Below, piece after piece: positions 1 through 8,908 of a DNA stretch of 64,000 nt (positions within the stretch are counted from its first letter, which is position 1; the number at the start of each line of letters is the position of its first letter). This stretch comes from Hymenobacter sp. H14-R3 (lineage in GTDB: Bacteria; Bacteroidota; Bacteroidia; Cytophagales; Hymenobacteraceae). The position numbers and the translations under genes are program-made. The notes beneath the pieces are model-generated. The model was not told where the DNA came from, ran no database searches, and was given only the letters and a program-made list of their open reading frames with translations. The stretch is taken from NCBI RefSeq assembly GCF_030063445.1, contig NZ_JASITD010000014.1:62001-126000 (forward strand), in the 5' to 3' direction.

Positions 1-58
1 TTATCAGGCTTAACGCAAAGCGAGCGGTGGTACGCACCCTCCGGGGCCAATCACCAAC

Positions 59-1105
59 TCACTCCGTGGTCAGGGGCTCATCTGCCAGGGCTTCGGCTTC
101 GGCCACCATGTTGCCTTTGTCGGCGGCGGCCACGGCCACGAAGCTGATGCCGCCCATTACCACCACTAGCAGCGTTTGGGCGCCGTGCACCACCAGGGCG
201 TAGGCAATGCCGGCTTCCTTGTTGACCCCGTAGGCCAGCAAAATGCCCTGCACCAGCACGTGAAACGGCCCGATGCCGCCCGCCACCGGTGCGGCCATGC
301 CGAATGCCCCGAAGGTGAGCACCGCCAGGCCGGCCTTCATGTCCAGCCCGTAGGTTTCGGGAAAGCAGAAAAACGCCAGGTAATCCATGAGGTAATACAC
401 GCCCCACGTGAAGAGGGTATGCAGTAGAAACACGCCCTTGTGCTCCATTTTGAGCACGCTGAACACGCCAGCCAGTAGGCCCTTCATGAAGAGCGCCGCC
501 TTGTTGAAAAGGGCATTCTGGCGCAGGCGCTCCAGGTTGCGCACCAGCGTGTAGGTGGCCACGGCCAGCAGCACCAAGCCGCCCAGCGCGGCCAGCAGCA
601 GGGGCGTGCGGTTGCGGGCTAGCGCATCGTACTGGCCCCCCAAGAGCTTATCAGTAGCAAAGGCCCAGAAGGTGTTGAAATCGAGCAACAGCGTGGCCCC
701 CAGTAAGCTAAGCAGCACCAGCACGTCGATAACGCGCTCCGTAACCACGGTGCCCAGCGCCACCTGCACCGGCACCCCGCCCGTGCGCCGCAGCACCGAG
801 CAGCGAATAACCTCGCCCATGCGCGGCAGCACCAGGTTGGCTAGGTTGCCCACCATCATGGCGTGGTAGATGGTCCAGAACGGGGCCGGGGTGCGCGAGG
901 CGGTGAGCTGCATCTGCCAGCGGTAGGCGCGGCTGAAGTAGCCCAGCACTGAGAGAAACAGCGTGAGCGAAAGCCAGAAATAGTTGGCCGTGCGGATGTA
1001 GTGCCCGATGCGCGACAAATCCTGCCCGCGCACTGCATACCACATGAGCGCGCCCGAAATCCCCAGGAGCAGGGCGTACTTGAGGATGGTAATTAAGTGC
1101 TTCAT
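59..1105 (-). CDS. UPF0104 / lysylphosphatidylglycerol synthase-type integral membrane protein
   Basis: The 348-residue protein is almost entirely hydrophobic, with about seven or eight membrane segments (for example near residues 5-22, 42-60, 125-150, 168-190, 225-245 and 300-325). It carries the family's conserved patches NLVLPRMGEVIR near residue 90 and PVAGGIGPFHVLVQG near residue 275. In the family these proteins resemble the flippase half of MprF but lack the synthase half, so a lipid-handling role in the inner membrane is an inference. It lies downstream of panD on the same strand, a pairing I recall from other Bacteroidota. A long hairpin separates the two. The ATG start and length fit the family. 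Confidence 0.8.
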   Translation of the reverse strand: MKHLITILKYALLLGISGALMWYAVRGQDLSRIGHYIRTANYFWLSLTLFLSVLGYFSRAYRWQMQLTASRTPAPFWTIYHAMMVGNLANLVLPRMGEVIRCSVLRRTGGVPVQVALGTVVTERVIDVLVLLSLLGATLLLDFNTFWAFATDKLLGGQYDALARNRTPLLLAALGGLVLLAVATYTLVRNLERLRQNALFNKAALFMKGLLAGVFSVLKMEHKGVFLLHTLFTWGVYYLMDYLAFFCFPETYGLDMKAGLAVLTFGAFGMAAPVAGGIGPFHVLVQGILLAYGVNKEAGIAYALVVHGAQTLLVVVMGGISFVAVAAADKGNMVAEAEALADEPLTTE

Positions 1106-1115
1106 TTTTTGGCTA

Positions 1116-1184
1116 TTAGCTAACAGCTGTTAGCCGTTAGCTTTCGTTCGACAAAAAAGCTAACAGCTAGCAGCTGTTAGCTAA
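1116..1184. repeat. Long inverted repeat between panD and the UPF0104 gene
   Basis: Two arms of about 30 bases, built from the unit TAGCTAACAGCTGTTAG, face each other around a short centre (ttcgttcgacaa). There is only a base or two of mismatch. It fills the whole gap after the panD stop codon. It could act as an RNA hairpin that stabilises or attenuates the panD transcript. It is not a classical terminator on either strand. Confidence 0.7.
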
Positions 1185-1188
1185 CGGC

Positions 1189-1536
1189 TCAACCCAGGCG
1201 GTTGTGCTGGTCGGGGAAAATGATGGTGGGCTGGTGGGCGCGGGCCTCCTTGAAATCGACGAGGCCGTAGGAAATGACAATGACGATGTCGCCCACGGCG
1301 GCCTTGCGGGCGGCGGGGCCGTTGAGGCAAATCATGCCCGTGCCGCGCGCGCCCTTGATGGTGTAGGTTTCGAGGCGCTCGCCGTTGTTGACGTTCACCA
1401 CGGTCACCTTCTCATTCTCCACCATATTGGCGGCGTCGAGCAGGTCTTCGTCAATGGTAATGCTGCCCACGTAATGCAGCTCGGCCTGGGTCACTTTGGC
1501 CCGGTGGATTTTGGACTTGAGAACTTCGATGTGCAT
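1189..1536 (-). CDS. panD: Aspartate 1-decarboxylase (PanD)
   Basis: PanD is a pyruvoyl enzyme that decarboxylates L-aspartate to beta-alanine for pantothenate and CoA synthesis. The 115-residue length is close to that of other PanD proteins. The self-cleavage pair Gly24-Ser25 is present in HYVGSITID, and the residues expected from the E. coli enzyme, Lys9, Arg54 and Tyr58, all occur at the same numbers. The ATG start gives the canonical [16 protein letters not shown] beginning. A TATCTTTG promoter element lies 24 bases upstream, so the leader is very short. No panC or panB is visible in this window. Confidence 0.96.
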   Translation of the reverse strand: MHIEVLKSKIHRAKVTQAELHYVGSITIDEDLLDAANMVENEKVTVVNVNNGERLETYTIKGARGTGMICLNGPAARKAAVGDIVIVISYGLVDFKEARAHQPTIIFPDQHNRLG

Positions 1537-1559
1537 AGCTAAAAACTATAAAAGCCCCC

Positions 1560-1567
1560 AAAGATAA
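1560..1567 (-). promoter_or_regulatory. Bacteroidota -7 promoter element for panD
   Basis: The minus strand reads TATCTTTG, an exact match to the TAnnTTTG consensus used by the Bacteroidota primary sigma factor. Transcription would start near 1553, about 17 bases before the panD ATG. No good -33 TTTG is visible at the usual spacing. Confidence 0.5.
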
Positions 1568-1636
1568 CTGCCCCTTGGCGGGGGCGGGGCCGCGTCGTAC
1601 TTTCCGGTCCCCATCTGCTGCCTACTCTTCTTACTT

Positions 1637-2458
1637 ATGAAAAACCAACTTGTCGGCCCCTGGTGCCTGGTGCTGCTGGCGGCCTGGCTGCTGGCCCCCG
1701 CCGCCGCCCGCGCCCAAACCCCCCTCGGCCAGCCCTCGCTCGACGAGGCCAAGGTGCAAATCTGGTGCGCCACCGCCCGCTACGTGTACGCCGATGCCGG
1801 CCGGCCGCAGCTGCAACGCACGCTGCGCTGCGAGGGCGGCAACCTGGCCGGCCTAGCCGCCAGCCTGCGGCCCGACAGCCTGCGCATCTACTCGGTGTTG
1901 TACCTGCCCATTGAGGGCAAAGGCAAGATTTACAAAGGGTTAAAGAACAATCCGGCTCGGGTAGCGGCGCTCGCCAAGGCCATCATTGGTCGCTTGAAGG
2001 CCTCGCCCGCCCGGCAGCGCGACCCCGCCCGCCTGGCCGGCCTGCAAGCCCTCGAAAAAAAGCTCAACGACTATGTGCAAACCGGCCTGCCGCCCACCGA
2101 CCCCACCCCCGCGCCCCAGGCCGAGGCTGATGCCGGCACCGGTGCCGGTCCCGCCGAAGCCGCTGAAGCCAGCGGCGGCCCCACTACCCAGCTTACCCCC
2201 GCCGGCCCCGCGCCCGCCGCCGAGCCGCTCCTAAACCGAATATTTGCGCCGTTAGCGCTGATATTAAGTATCTTGAGTCTGGTGCTCTACGCCATGCTAC
2301 GCCTGAGCCTGGGCCGCGAGCTACGGCAGCTGCGCCGGGCGGCTCCCGCCGCCAGCGCCGGGCTCACGGCCGCCCAGCACCAGCAGGTAGAGGCGCTGGT
2401 AGCCGCCCGCGTGGCCGAGGCCCTACGCCCAGCCCCCGAAACTACCCCCGATGCCTGA
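1637..2458 (+). CDS. Secreted/membrane-anchored protein of unknown function
   Basis: The 273-residue protein begins with a signal peptide (residues 1-26, cleavage probably after ARA). A globular region of about 115 residues follows, with cysteines in IWCATARY and TLRCEGG. Next come a Pro/Ala-rich linker (about 150-195), one strong membrane helix near 198-223 (FAPLALILSILSLVLYAML) and a short Ala/Arg-rich coiled tail. This suggests an exported domain tethered to the inner membrane with a cytoplasmic tail. I do not recognise the family. It is transcribed divergently from panD and followed by a small lipoprotein gene. Confidence 0.75.
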   Translation: MKNQLVGPWCLVLLAAWLLAPAAARAQTPLGQPSLDEAKVQIWCATARYVYADAGRPQLQRTLRCEGGNLAGLAASLRPDSLRIYSVLYLPIEGKGKIYKGLKNNPARVAALAKAIIGRLKASPARQRDPARLAGLQALEKKLNDYVQTGLPPTDPTPAPQAEADAGTGAGPAEAAEASGGPTTQLTPAGPAPAAEPLLNRIFAPLALILSILSLVLYAMLRLSLGRELRQLRRAAPAASAGLTAAQHQQVEALVAARVAEALRPAPETTPDA

Positions 2459-2512
2459 CCCCGCGGGCCGGAGGGGCAAACATCCGGCCCCGCTCCTTAT
2501 TCTTATGGTGTT

Positions 2513-2707
2513 ATGACGCGCATTACTATCCTTCGGCTGGGTTTGGTGCTGGCGGGGCTGCCGCTGGCGGCCGGCTGCCGCATTGCCACCTCCCGCGCGC
2601 CGGAGCGCAAGGCGGCCGTGCGCGCCAACGCTATTTCCAATAAGCATATTCTCACCGAGTCGCCCACTTTGGAGCGCCCTGCACCCAAGGTGGTGCCCGG
2701 CCCGTAG
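2513..2707 (+). CDS. Small predicted lipoprotein, unknown function
   Basis: The 64-residue product has a short basic start, a hydrophobic stretch and a lipobox LAAGC (Cys at residue 22), followed by a polar tail. That would place the mature 43-residue peptide on a membrane surface. It starts at ATG 55 bases after the preceding gene, beyond a small hairpin (GGGCCGGA...TCCGGCCC, 2464-2489). It ends 21 bases before the peptidase gene. No family is recognised. The lipobox and position are the only support. Confidence 0.55.
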   Translation: MTRITILRLGLVLAGLPLAAGCRIATSRAPERKAAVRANAISNKHILTESPTLERPAPKVVPGP

Positions 2708-2728
2708 CTCCCTTATTGCTCTTTCATT

Positions 2729-4771
2729 TTGACGTATCCCGCCGCCCGCCGCGACCCGCAGCCCGACACCTATTTCGGCACCGAAGTGCCCGACCCCTAC
2801 CGCTGGCTCGAAGACGCCGATTCGGCCGAAACCACCGCCTGGGTGCAAGCTGAAAACGAGGTAACGTTTGCCTACCTGGCCCAGATTCCGTTTCGCGATA
2901 AGCTGCGCGAGCGTCTCACCCAACTCTGGGACTACGAGCGCTACGGCGTGCCGAGCCAGGAAGGTAAACTGCTGATTTTTAGTAAGAACAATGGCCTGCA
3001 AAACCAGGCCGTAGTGTACGCTGTGCCGGTGGGCCAGCCCCTGGACACGGCCACGGTGCTGCTCGACCCCAACCAGTTTTCGGCCGATGGCACCACGGCG
3101 CTCACGGGCCTGCACTTCAGCAACGACCACCGCTACCTGGCCTACACCACCAGCGGCGGCGGTTCGGACTGGCAGCAAATCCGGCTGCTCGACATGGCCA
3201 GCCGCCAGCCCCTGCCCGATGCCCTGGACTGGGTAAAAGTATCGGGCGTGGCTTGGGCTAAGGAGGGTTTTTACTACAGCGCCTACGACGCGCCCCGGCC
3301 CGGCGAGGCCGCGCTGGCCGGCAAAAACGAGTTTCACAAAGTGTATTACCACCGCCTCGGCACGCCCCAAAGCGCCGACGAGCTGGTGTACGAAAACCCA
3401 GCAATGGCCCTGGGCTTCCGCATTGCCGACGTGACGGAGGACGAGCGCTGGCTCTGCCTGAGCCTCACCGATGGCCAAAGCGATGGTAACCAGCTGCTGG
3501 TGCGCGACTTGCAAAATCCCGCCCAGGCGGCGGCCTGGCTCACCGTGCAGCCCAGCTACGCGTTTGACACCAGCGTAATCGGCAGCCTCGGCGACGAGCT
3601 GCTGCTGTATACCAACGACCACGCGCCCAACTACCGCATCGTGCGCGTGTGGCCCGGCCAAGCGGCTGATTGGCAAGACGTTATTGCCGAAGCCACGGAG
3701 AAGCTCGAAGGCATCAGCCTGGCGGCGGGGTGCCTGCTGGCTACCTACCTGCACGATGCCAGCTCGCGGGTGCGGGTGTATTCGGAACAGGGTGAGCACC
3801 AGCACGATGTGACGCTGCCGGCCATTGGCACGGCGGGCGGCTTTGGCGGCCGGCGCGACGACAAGGTGCTGTACTACGCCTTCACCTCGTTTACGTACCC
3901 GACCACCATCTATCACTATGACCCGGTGGCCAACGTGAGCACGGTGTTTAAGGCGCCTACCGTGGACGTGCAACCCGCTGATTACGTGACCACCCAGGTG
4001 TTCTACGCCAGCAAAGACGGCACGCGGGTGCCCATGTTCATCACCCACAAAAAGGGGCTGGCGCTCGATGGCCAAAATCCCACCTACCTCTATGCCTACG
4101 GCGGCTTCAATGTGAGCGTGACGCCGGGCTTCTCGGTGGCGCGGCTGCTGTGGCTGGAGCAGGGCGGCGTGCTGGCCATTCCGAACCTGCGCGGCGGCGG
4201 CGAATACGGCGAGGCCTGGCACCAGGCCGGCATGACGCCCCACAAGCAAAACGTGTTCGACGACTTTATTGCCGCCGCCGAAACCCTGGTGAGCCAGGGC
4301 TATACCTGCGCTGCCAAGCTGGCCATTGCGGGCGGCTCGAACGGTGGCCTTCTGGTGGGCACCATTATGACGCAGCGGCCCGAGCTGTGCCGCGTGGCCC
4401 TGCCCGCCGTGGGTGTTATGGACATGCTCAAGTACCAGAAATTCACCATCGGCTGGAACTGGGCCCCCGAGTACGGCACCTCCGATGACGAGGCGCAATT
4501 TCGTAACCTGCTCAGCTACTCGCCGTTACACAACCTGAAGCCCGCCACGGCCTACCCCGCCACCCTCATCACCACCGCCGACCACGACGACCGCGTGGTG
4601 CCGGCCCACTCCTTCAAATTCGCGGCCCAGCTGCAAGCCGACCAGGCGGGCGACGCGCCCACCCTCATCCGCATCGATGTGAACGCTGGCCACGGCGCGG
4701 GCAAAAGCACCCAACTCCAAATAGCTGAGTGGGCCGATGTGTGGAGCTTCACGTTGTTTGAAATGCGGTAG
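2729..4771 (+). CDS. Prolyl oligopeptidase family serine peptidase (S9A)
   Basis: The enzyme would cleave short proline-containing peptides after Pro. The N-terminal half (residues about 60-400) is the beta-propeller region and the C-terminal half is the alpha/beta-hydrolase. Ser537 lies in GGSNGG, the acid is Asp620 or Asp621 in ADHDDRVVP, and His655 is in NAGHGAGK. At 680 residues it is full length. The start is TTG, giving MTYPAARRDPQPDTYFG, which matches where homologues begin. No ATG fits and no signal peptide is present, so it is probably cytoplasmic. Its TAG stop lies inside the first bases of the GTAGCGCGAAG repeat. Confidence 0.93.
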   Translation: MTYPAARRDPQPDTYFGTEVPDPYRWLEDADSAETTAWVQAENEVTFAYLAQIPFRDKLRERLTQLWDYERYGVPSQEGKLLIFSKNNGLQNQAVVYAVPVGQPLDTATVLLDPNQFSADGTTALTGLHFSNDHRYLAYTTSGGGSDWQQIRLLDMASRQPLPDALDWVKVSGVAWAKEGFYYSAYDAPRPGEAALAGKNEFHKVYYHRLGTPQSADELVYENPAMALGFRIADVTEDERWLCLSLTDGQSDGNQLLVRDLQNPAQAAAWLTVQPSYAFDTSVIGSLGDELLLYTNDHAPNYRIVRVWPGQAADWQDVIAEATEKLEGISLAAGCLLATYLHDASSRVRVYSEQGEHQHDVTLPAIGTAGGFGGRRDDKVLYYAFTSFTYPTTIYHYDPVANVSTVFKAPTVDVQPADYVTTQVFYASKDGTRVPMFITHKKGLALDGQNPTYLYAYGGFNVSVTPGFSVARLLWLEQGGVLAIPNLRGGGEYGEAWHQAGMTPHKQNVFDDFIAAAETLVSQGYTCAAKLAIAGGSNGGLLVGTIMTQRPELCRVALPAVGVMDMLKYQKFTIGWNWAPEYGTSDDEAQFRNLLSYSPLHNLKPATAYPATLITTADHDDRVVPAHSFKFAAQLQADQAGDAPTLIRIDVNAGHGAGKSTQLQIAEWADVWSFTLFEMR

Positions 4772-4877
4772 CGCGAAGTTTCCACTTCGTGCGCGAGCGC
4801 AGCGAGCATCTTGCATTCGGGTTATTCAGTGCCGCCTGCTCGCTGCGCTCGCGCACGGAGCGGAAGCTTCGCGCTAC
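4768..4877. repeat. Intergenic palindromic repeat, family A copy 1
   Basis: The element starts GTAGCGCGAAGTTTCCACTT and ends with an imperfect reverse complement (...GGAAGCTTCGCGCTAC). Inner arms GCGCGAGCGCAGCGAGCA and TGCTCGCTGCGCTCGCGC flank a loop of about 35 bases. Related copies are at 12931-13021 and 25126-25234. It lies between two convergent genes and its first bases provide the stop codon of the peptidase gene (4769-4771). Confidence 0.9.
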
Positions 4878-4881
4878 TTCT

Positions 4882-5184
4882 TTACTCCACCACTTCCAGC
4901 GTGGTGCGGAAGGAGTGGTATTTGCCCGCAAAGCGCTTATCCATTTCCTGGCGCAGGGCGGGCGCGAAGTGCGCCTGGTAAGCATCTAATTGCTCCAGGC
5001 TGACGCTGAAATACTGGGCAGCGTAGGTCACACCGCCGTCTTCCTCATTGAGGAGGCGTAGCAGCGTGCTTTTGATAAAGCATCCAGTACCAACTACTTC
5101 GGCCATGTGGTGCTCACGCATGTAGGCCACCCATTCGTCGGCAATGCTGGGTTCGAGACTAGTGGTGACGTTGTAAAGAATCAT
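4882..5184 (-). CDS. DUF4286 family protein
   Basis: This 100-residue cytoplasmic protein matches the DUF4286 pattern as I remember it. It begins MILYNVTTSLEPSIADEWVAY, has a central segment in which a TGCF...LL...EEDGG stretch precedes an aromatic strand, and ends with a helix and FRTTLEVVE. The fold is probably a ferredoxin-like dimeric alpha/beta barrel, but no activity is known. It converges on the peptidase gene across repeat A. It follows the DUF6526 gene on the same strand, with another palindrome between them. Confidence 0.8.
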   Translation of the reverse strand: MILYNVTTSLEPSIADEWVAYMREHHMAEVVGTGCFIKSTLLRLLNEEDGGVTYAAQYFSVSLEQLDAYQAHFAPALRQEMDKRFAGKYHSFRTTLEVVE

Positions 5185-5195
5185 AAATGGTAAAT

Positions 5196-5270
5196 GGGTA
5201 AGTGAGTAGCTGAGTAACTGAGCAGAAAAGCCGGCGAGTAGTCGATGTACTCAGTTACTCAGTTACCGCA
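5196..5270. repeat. Inverted repeat built on GAGTAACTGAG
   Basis: The left arm (GTAGCTGAGTAACTGAG) and right arm (CTCAGTTACTCAGTTAC) pair around a loop of about 27 bases. It fills the gap between the DUF6526 and DUF4286 genes. It resembles other elements in this window in position but not in sequence. Confidence 0.65.
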
Positions 5271-5273
5271 TGG

Positions 5274-5714
5274 TCACACGCGGATGGTGTCAAACTGGTA
5301 GTCGTTGATGCGGGCCAGGATGTCTTTGGGCGTTAGTTTTTCCTGGGCTGCGGCCTGGGCCAGGGCGGGCAGTTCCTGGTCGCCGGCGAGGCGCAGGGTA
5401 AGTATTTGCTTGAGAGTGAGGTTTTTTTCGAGTGATGCGAAGCGCTGGCCGCTTACTTCAAAATAGCGCTGGCGCACTTCGAGGCGGGCCACTCGGTCTT
5501 GCAGCACCAGGGCGTAGTGTTGGCGCAGCATCACCACGGTTACAAAAAAGAGCAGTGTAACGGCCGCCAGCGAAAACCAGAGCCGCGAAATTTCGGAGTC
5601 GTCGCCGGCCACGCCCACGTAGCGCCGAATGGTATAGCCCACCATCAGCAGCGTGAGGGGCAGCACCACGAAATGGTGCAGCGGGTAGTATTGGGCGGGG
5701 TTTTTGGCGGCCAT
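5274..5714 (-). CDS. DUF6526 family small membrane protein
   Basis: The 146-residue protein has two membrane helices, at about residues 14-32 (VLPLTLLMVGYTI) and 48-66 (FSLAAVTLLFFVTVVML). A soluble region rich in charged helices follows, ending LTPKDILARINDYQFDTIRV. This layout is what I recall for DUF6526, a Bacteroidota family of unknown role. I chose the ATG giving MAAKNPAQYYPLHHF. The open frame extends 17 codons further upstream, but that part reads through untranslated-looking sequence next to a terminator. Confidence 0.75.
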   Translation of the reverse strand: MAAKNPAQYYPLHHFVVLPLTLLMVGYTIRRYVGVAGDDSEISRLWFSLAAVTLLFFVTVVMLRQHYALVLQDRVARLEVRQRYFEVSGQRFASLEKNLTLKQILTLRLAGDQELPALAQAAAQEKLTPKDILARINDYQFDTIRV

Positions 5715-5763
5715 GGGGCGAAAATGCGAGCGGCGTGAGTAAAAGCAAGCATACGGGCAAAAC

Positions 5764-5797
5764 AAAAAAAGCTCCGGCCAGGGCCGGAGCTTTTTGT
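5764..5797 (-). terminator. Intrinsic terminator after the coiled-coil protein gene
   Basis: A GCTCCGGCC/GGCCGGAGC stem of nine pairs with a three-base loop is flanked by A and T runs on both sides. It lies just beyond the stop of the gene at 5833-6219 and would also separate it from the DUF6526 gene. Confidence 0.85.
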
Positions 5798-5832
5798 TGG
5801 TAGCGGCGCAACTGCGTGCACTATTGGCTGGC

Positions 5833-6219
5833 TTACTGCATTTTGCGCGCAGCTTTCTCAGCCGCTTTTTGCGCGCGCAGCTGAGTTTTAGCGGCTTTCT
5901 CCTGCGTGCGGGCTTCTTTGGCCTGCTGGCGGGCCACCTTCATCTGCGCGTTCTGTTGCTTAGCCTGCTGGCGCTGCTGCTTCATCTGGTTCTTCAGGTC
6001 GCGGTTCTGGCTTTCCTGCTGCTTTACCTGGCGGCGGCTGTCCTCTACCGCTAGGTCGGCCGCCTTGCGTTGGTCGCGCTGCTGGTCGTAGGTGGCTTGG
6101 GTATTTTGCACCGGTTGGGGAGAGGGGCCCGTTTGGTCAGTAGTGGTGGTTTGGGCGTGGGCCGAAGTGGCAACCAAGGCACTCAGGGCAAAAGCAGCCC
6201 CAAAAAATAACTTTTTCAT
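5833..6219 (-). CDS. Secreted Gln/Lys/Arg-rich coiled-coil protein
   Basis: The 128-residue precursor has a clear signal peptide (MKKLFFGAAFALSALVATSAHAQ, cleavage after AHA). The mature part is polar and helical from about residue 45 onward, with runs of Gln, Lys and Ala (for example QQRQQAKQQNAQMK). This suggests one long periplasmic coiled coil. I do not recognise a family. The ATG at 6219 was chosen over an upstream in-frame ATG at 6258 because it begins the signal peptide directly. Confidence 0.7.
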   Translation of the reverse strand: MKKLFFGAAFALSALVATSAHAQTTTTDQTGPSPQPVQNTQATYDQQRDQRKAADLAVEDSRRQVKQQESQNRDLKNQMKQQRQQAKQQNAQMKVARQQAKEARTQEKAAKTQLRAQKAAEKAARKMQ

Positions 6220-6349
6220 AGGATAAATTAAAGCCCGTTTACGTGGCCGCGTCTTCAACGCAGGGCCCTCCGGATAGTTCGGGCAAGCCCAACTAATTTT
6301 GATTTAGAGGCTATCCGACTCAGGTTTTGCGGGCGCCGACACGGTGGCG

Positions 6350-6428
6350 GAGCCAGCCGACTAGTTGTTGCGCGCCCGCTGGCCGCACGACTGGCCAGGT
6401 GGCGCACGCAACAACCAGTCGGCCGGCA
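6350..6428. repeat. Inverted repeat downstream of the TonB receptor gene
   Basis: Arms AGCCAGCCGACTAGTTGTTG and its near reverse complement (CAACAACCAGTCGGCCGG) flank a GC-rich centre. The arm sequence GGCCGACTGGTTGTTG resembles part of the repeat at 56055-56152 (GGCCGACCGGTTATCGTTG), so the two may be distantly related. Confidence 0.7.
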
Positions 6429-6451
6429 AAGCCGTTGTACCGGAGAACGTA

Positions 6452-8908
6452 CTACTTAAACGCCAGCGGCACCACCAGCTTCACGCTCAGCGTGCGGCCC
6501 ATATTGTAGACCCCGCGCCGGCCGGTGGCGTAGTTGACGGCCTCGTACTTGAGGCGGCTAAGGTGGCTTTGGTAGGCCACGTCGAAGAGGTTGTTGGCCG
6601 TGATGTAGAGCGAGAACAGCGTGCGGCCCTTGGCATCGGCCACATCGGTGCCCACGCCGGCATTAAACAAGGTGTAGGCCGGGGTGGCCGTTTCGGTGTC
6701 GAAAGCCCCAAAAAAACGGTTCTGGGCAAAGGTTTGCTCCAGTTGAAAGCGGGCGTACACGTTGGTGAGGCGCTGGCCCTGGCGGCGGAAGTTGCCGCGT
6801 AGCTCGCTTTGCAGGCGGTCGGCCGGAATGAAGGGCAGGAATTGCTGCTCGGCGGGCACGTCGAGCTGGCGGGCGCGCACTAGGGCAAACGAGTTTTCGA
6901 AGTGCAGCCAGTCGAGCGGGTGGGGGTGAAAATCGAGCGTGACCTCGCCGCCCAGCAGCCGCGCCTGCCCCTGCACGTAGTTGAACAACCCAATATCGGG
7001 CCCCGTGGACACCAGCGAATCGGTGCCAGCCCGGTTCAGCACCCGCCGCGCAAAGATGTAGTTGCTGATGCTGTTTTCAAACGCATCGACCGTAAAGCGC
7101 ACGTGCTCAGAGGTATAGCTTACGCCCGCATCCGCCTGCAAGCTGGTTTCGGCTTGGAGGCCGGGCTGGCCCACCTCGTAGCGAATGGTACCCTCATGCA
7201 CGCCGTTTGCCCCCAGCTCGGCAATGTTGGGGGCCCGGAAGCCCCGCGAAATATTGGCCTTCACCGTGAGGCGGTCGCTGAGGTTGTAGGCCGCGCCCAA
7301 GCTGCCGCTGTAGTTATTAAAAGTGCTGAGGAAGCCCGGAAACTTGGTTTCGGCGCCCGGCGCGGTGGGCTGCTCGTTGCCGTCGAGAAACAGGGTTTGG
7401 GCCGAAATGCGGCGCACGTCGTAGCGCAGCCCACCACTGAGGTCGAGGCCGCCAAACGACTTTTTGAGCACCCCAAACACGCCGCCCTCGGTCATATTGT
7501 AGGCCGGAATGAGGAATTCGGTGCCCAGGTTGCGGTTTTGCTGGCGCAGGCCGGTGGTGCCCACGGCCAGGTTGTAGCCGCCGCCAAACTCGGGCACGAA
7601 GTAGCGCAGGGCGTAGTCCACGGTGCGCAGCTGGAAGTAGAGCTGCGGCTGGTCGGGGTTGAGCACGTCGCCGTACTCGCGGCGCAGGTTTTGCTGGTAG
7701 TTGACTTGCAGCGTGAGCCGGCCGCCGTTTTGGCCCACCACAAAGCTGTTGTCGGTGCCAAAGCGCAGGTGGTTAACGAGTTGGCGGGGTTGGGTGAGGC
7801 CGTAGCCGCGCAGCTCGTCGTTGCTCACCACCCGCGACTCTGTCTGGCCGCCCACGGCCACCTCGCGCACAAAGCGGCCGCTCAGGCTGTCGCGCTCGCC
7901 CTCCACGAGGCCCAGGTTTTGGTTGAACGTGCTGAACGTGAGGTGCGAATAGCCCCAGCTTTTGTTCAGGCCCAGGTAGCCGTTGGCGTTCCACTCATTA
8001 AAGCCCGAGTTAAACACGTGGCCGTCGTAGCGATTCTGGTAGTTGCCGGCCACCTTGCGGGTGCCGCGCGCCAGCCAGTTGAGGCCGTTGATATTGCCCG
8101 CGTTTTCCAGGGAGTAGCCCTGCTGGTGGTTGTTGGTCTGGTAGTTGGCCGTGGCCGAGCCCGTGATGCGGCCCTCGGCAATGGGGTCGGGAGCCAGGAA
8201 GTTGATGACGCCCGCCATAGCATCGGAGCCATACAGCAAGGAGCCCGGCCCCTTAATAATTTCGGCCCGGTCGATGCTGAACTCGTCAATCTCAATGCCG
8301 TGCTCGTCGCCCCACTGCTGGCCCTCCTGCTTGGCGCCGTTGTTCAGGGTCACCACGCGGTTGTAGCCCAGCCCGCGCACCACGGGCTTGCTGATGGCCG
8401 CGCCGGTGGTAATCTGGCTGATGCCCGGCGTGTGGGCAATGGCATCAATAATATTGGTGGCCGAGGTCTGGTTGAGGCGCGTGCGGTCCACCACGGTGGT
8501 GGGCACCGGCGAGCGGCGTAGCTCCGTGGCCTGGCTCACGCCCGTGACTACTACCTGGCCTATTTCGGTGGCCGCGGGCGTGAGCCTGAGGTCGAGGGCC
8601 TGGCCGGTGCCGGTAGCAATGGTTTGGGTTATTGTGTTGTAGCCCAGCGAAGTAACCTGCACCAAAAACCGCCCCCGGGGCAGGTTGGCGAAGCTGAAGC
8701 GCCCATCGGCATCGGTGGCCGCGCCCTGCTTGAGGTCAGGAAAGACAACGTTGGCACCCGGCAGCGGCTGGCCGGTGGCCGCATCGGTGAGGCGGCCGGC
8801 GAAGGTGGCGGCCCGGCCGCGAGCTGGGGTAGTAGCTGGGGCTACCTGCGCCCCCGCCGAAAAAGACAAGGTGCTGGCTAGCACCACCAGTACAGAGGTA
8901 CGAAGCAT
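6452..8908 (-). CDS. TonB-dependent outer-membrane receptor, probably metal-related
   Basis: The 818-residue precursor has a signal peptide ending SAGAQ. A CarboxypepD-type beta-sandwich follows at about residues 30-115 (FAGRLTDAATGQPLPGANV). The plug lies at about 120-250 (VVVTGVSQATELRRSPVPTT, GSLLYGSDAMAGVINF), then a long beta-barrel, and the protein ends in Phe (VVPLAFK). The plug has an EGQQWGDEHGIEID stretch that I associate with zinc or copper receptors. An upstream gene on the same strand encodes a His-rich protein, and a Fur-like dyad lies beyond it. Together these suggest metal import, but the substrate is an inference. The ATG at 8908 begins the signal peptide. Confidence 0.85.
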   Translation of the reverse strand: MLRTSVLVVLASTLSFSAGAQVAPATTPARGRAATFAGRLTDAATGQPLPGANVVFPDLKQGAATDADGRFSFANLPRGRFLVQVTSLGYNTITQTIATGTGQALDLRLTPAATEIGQVVVTGVSQATELRRSPVPTTVVDRTRLNQTSATNIIDAIAHTPGISQITTGAAISKPVVRGLGYNRVVTLNNGAKQEGQQWGDEHGIEIDEFSIDRAEIIKGPGSLLYGSDAMAGVINFLAPDPIAEGRITGSATANYQTNNHQQGYSLENAGNINGLNWLARGTRKVAGNYQNRYDGHVFNSGFNEWNANGYLGLNKSWGYSHLTFSTFNQNLGLVEGERDSLSGRFVREVAVGGQTESRVVSNDELRGYGLTQPRQLVNHLRFGTDNSFVVGQNGGRLTLQVNYQQNLRREYGDVLNPDQPQLYFQLRTVDYALRYFVPEFGGGYNLAVGTTGLRQQNRNLGTEFLIPAYNMTEGGVFGVLKKSFGGLDLSGGLRYDVRRISAQTLFLDGNEQPTAPGAETKFPGFLSTFNNYSGSLGAAYNLSDRLTVKANISRGFRAPNIAELGANGVHEGTIRYEVGQPGLQAETSLQADAGVSYTSEHVRFTVDAFENSISNYIFARRVLNRAGTDSLVSTGPDIGLFNYVQGQARLLGGEVTLDFHPHPLDWLHFENSFALVRARQLDVPAEQQFLPFIPADRLQSELRGNFRRQGQRLTNVYARFQLEQTFAQNRFFGAFDTETATPAYTLFNAGVGTDVADAKGRTLFSLYITANNLFDVAYQSHLSRLKYEAVNYATGRRGVYNMGRTLSVKLVVPLAFK

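Noticed and set aside
2423..4498. Minus-strand frame of 691 codons opposite the prolyl oligopeptidase gene
   Set aside because: Antisense shadow. The other strand has intact catalytic motifs and the frame starts inside them.
6902..8521. Plus-strand frame of 539 codons opposite the TonB receptor
   Set aside because: Antisense shadow of the barrel-coding region.
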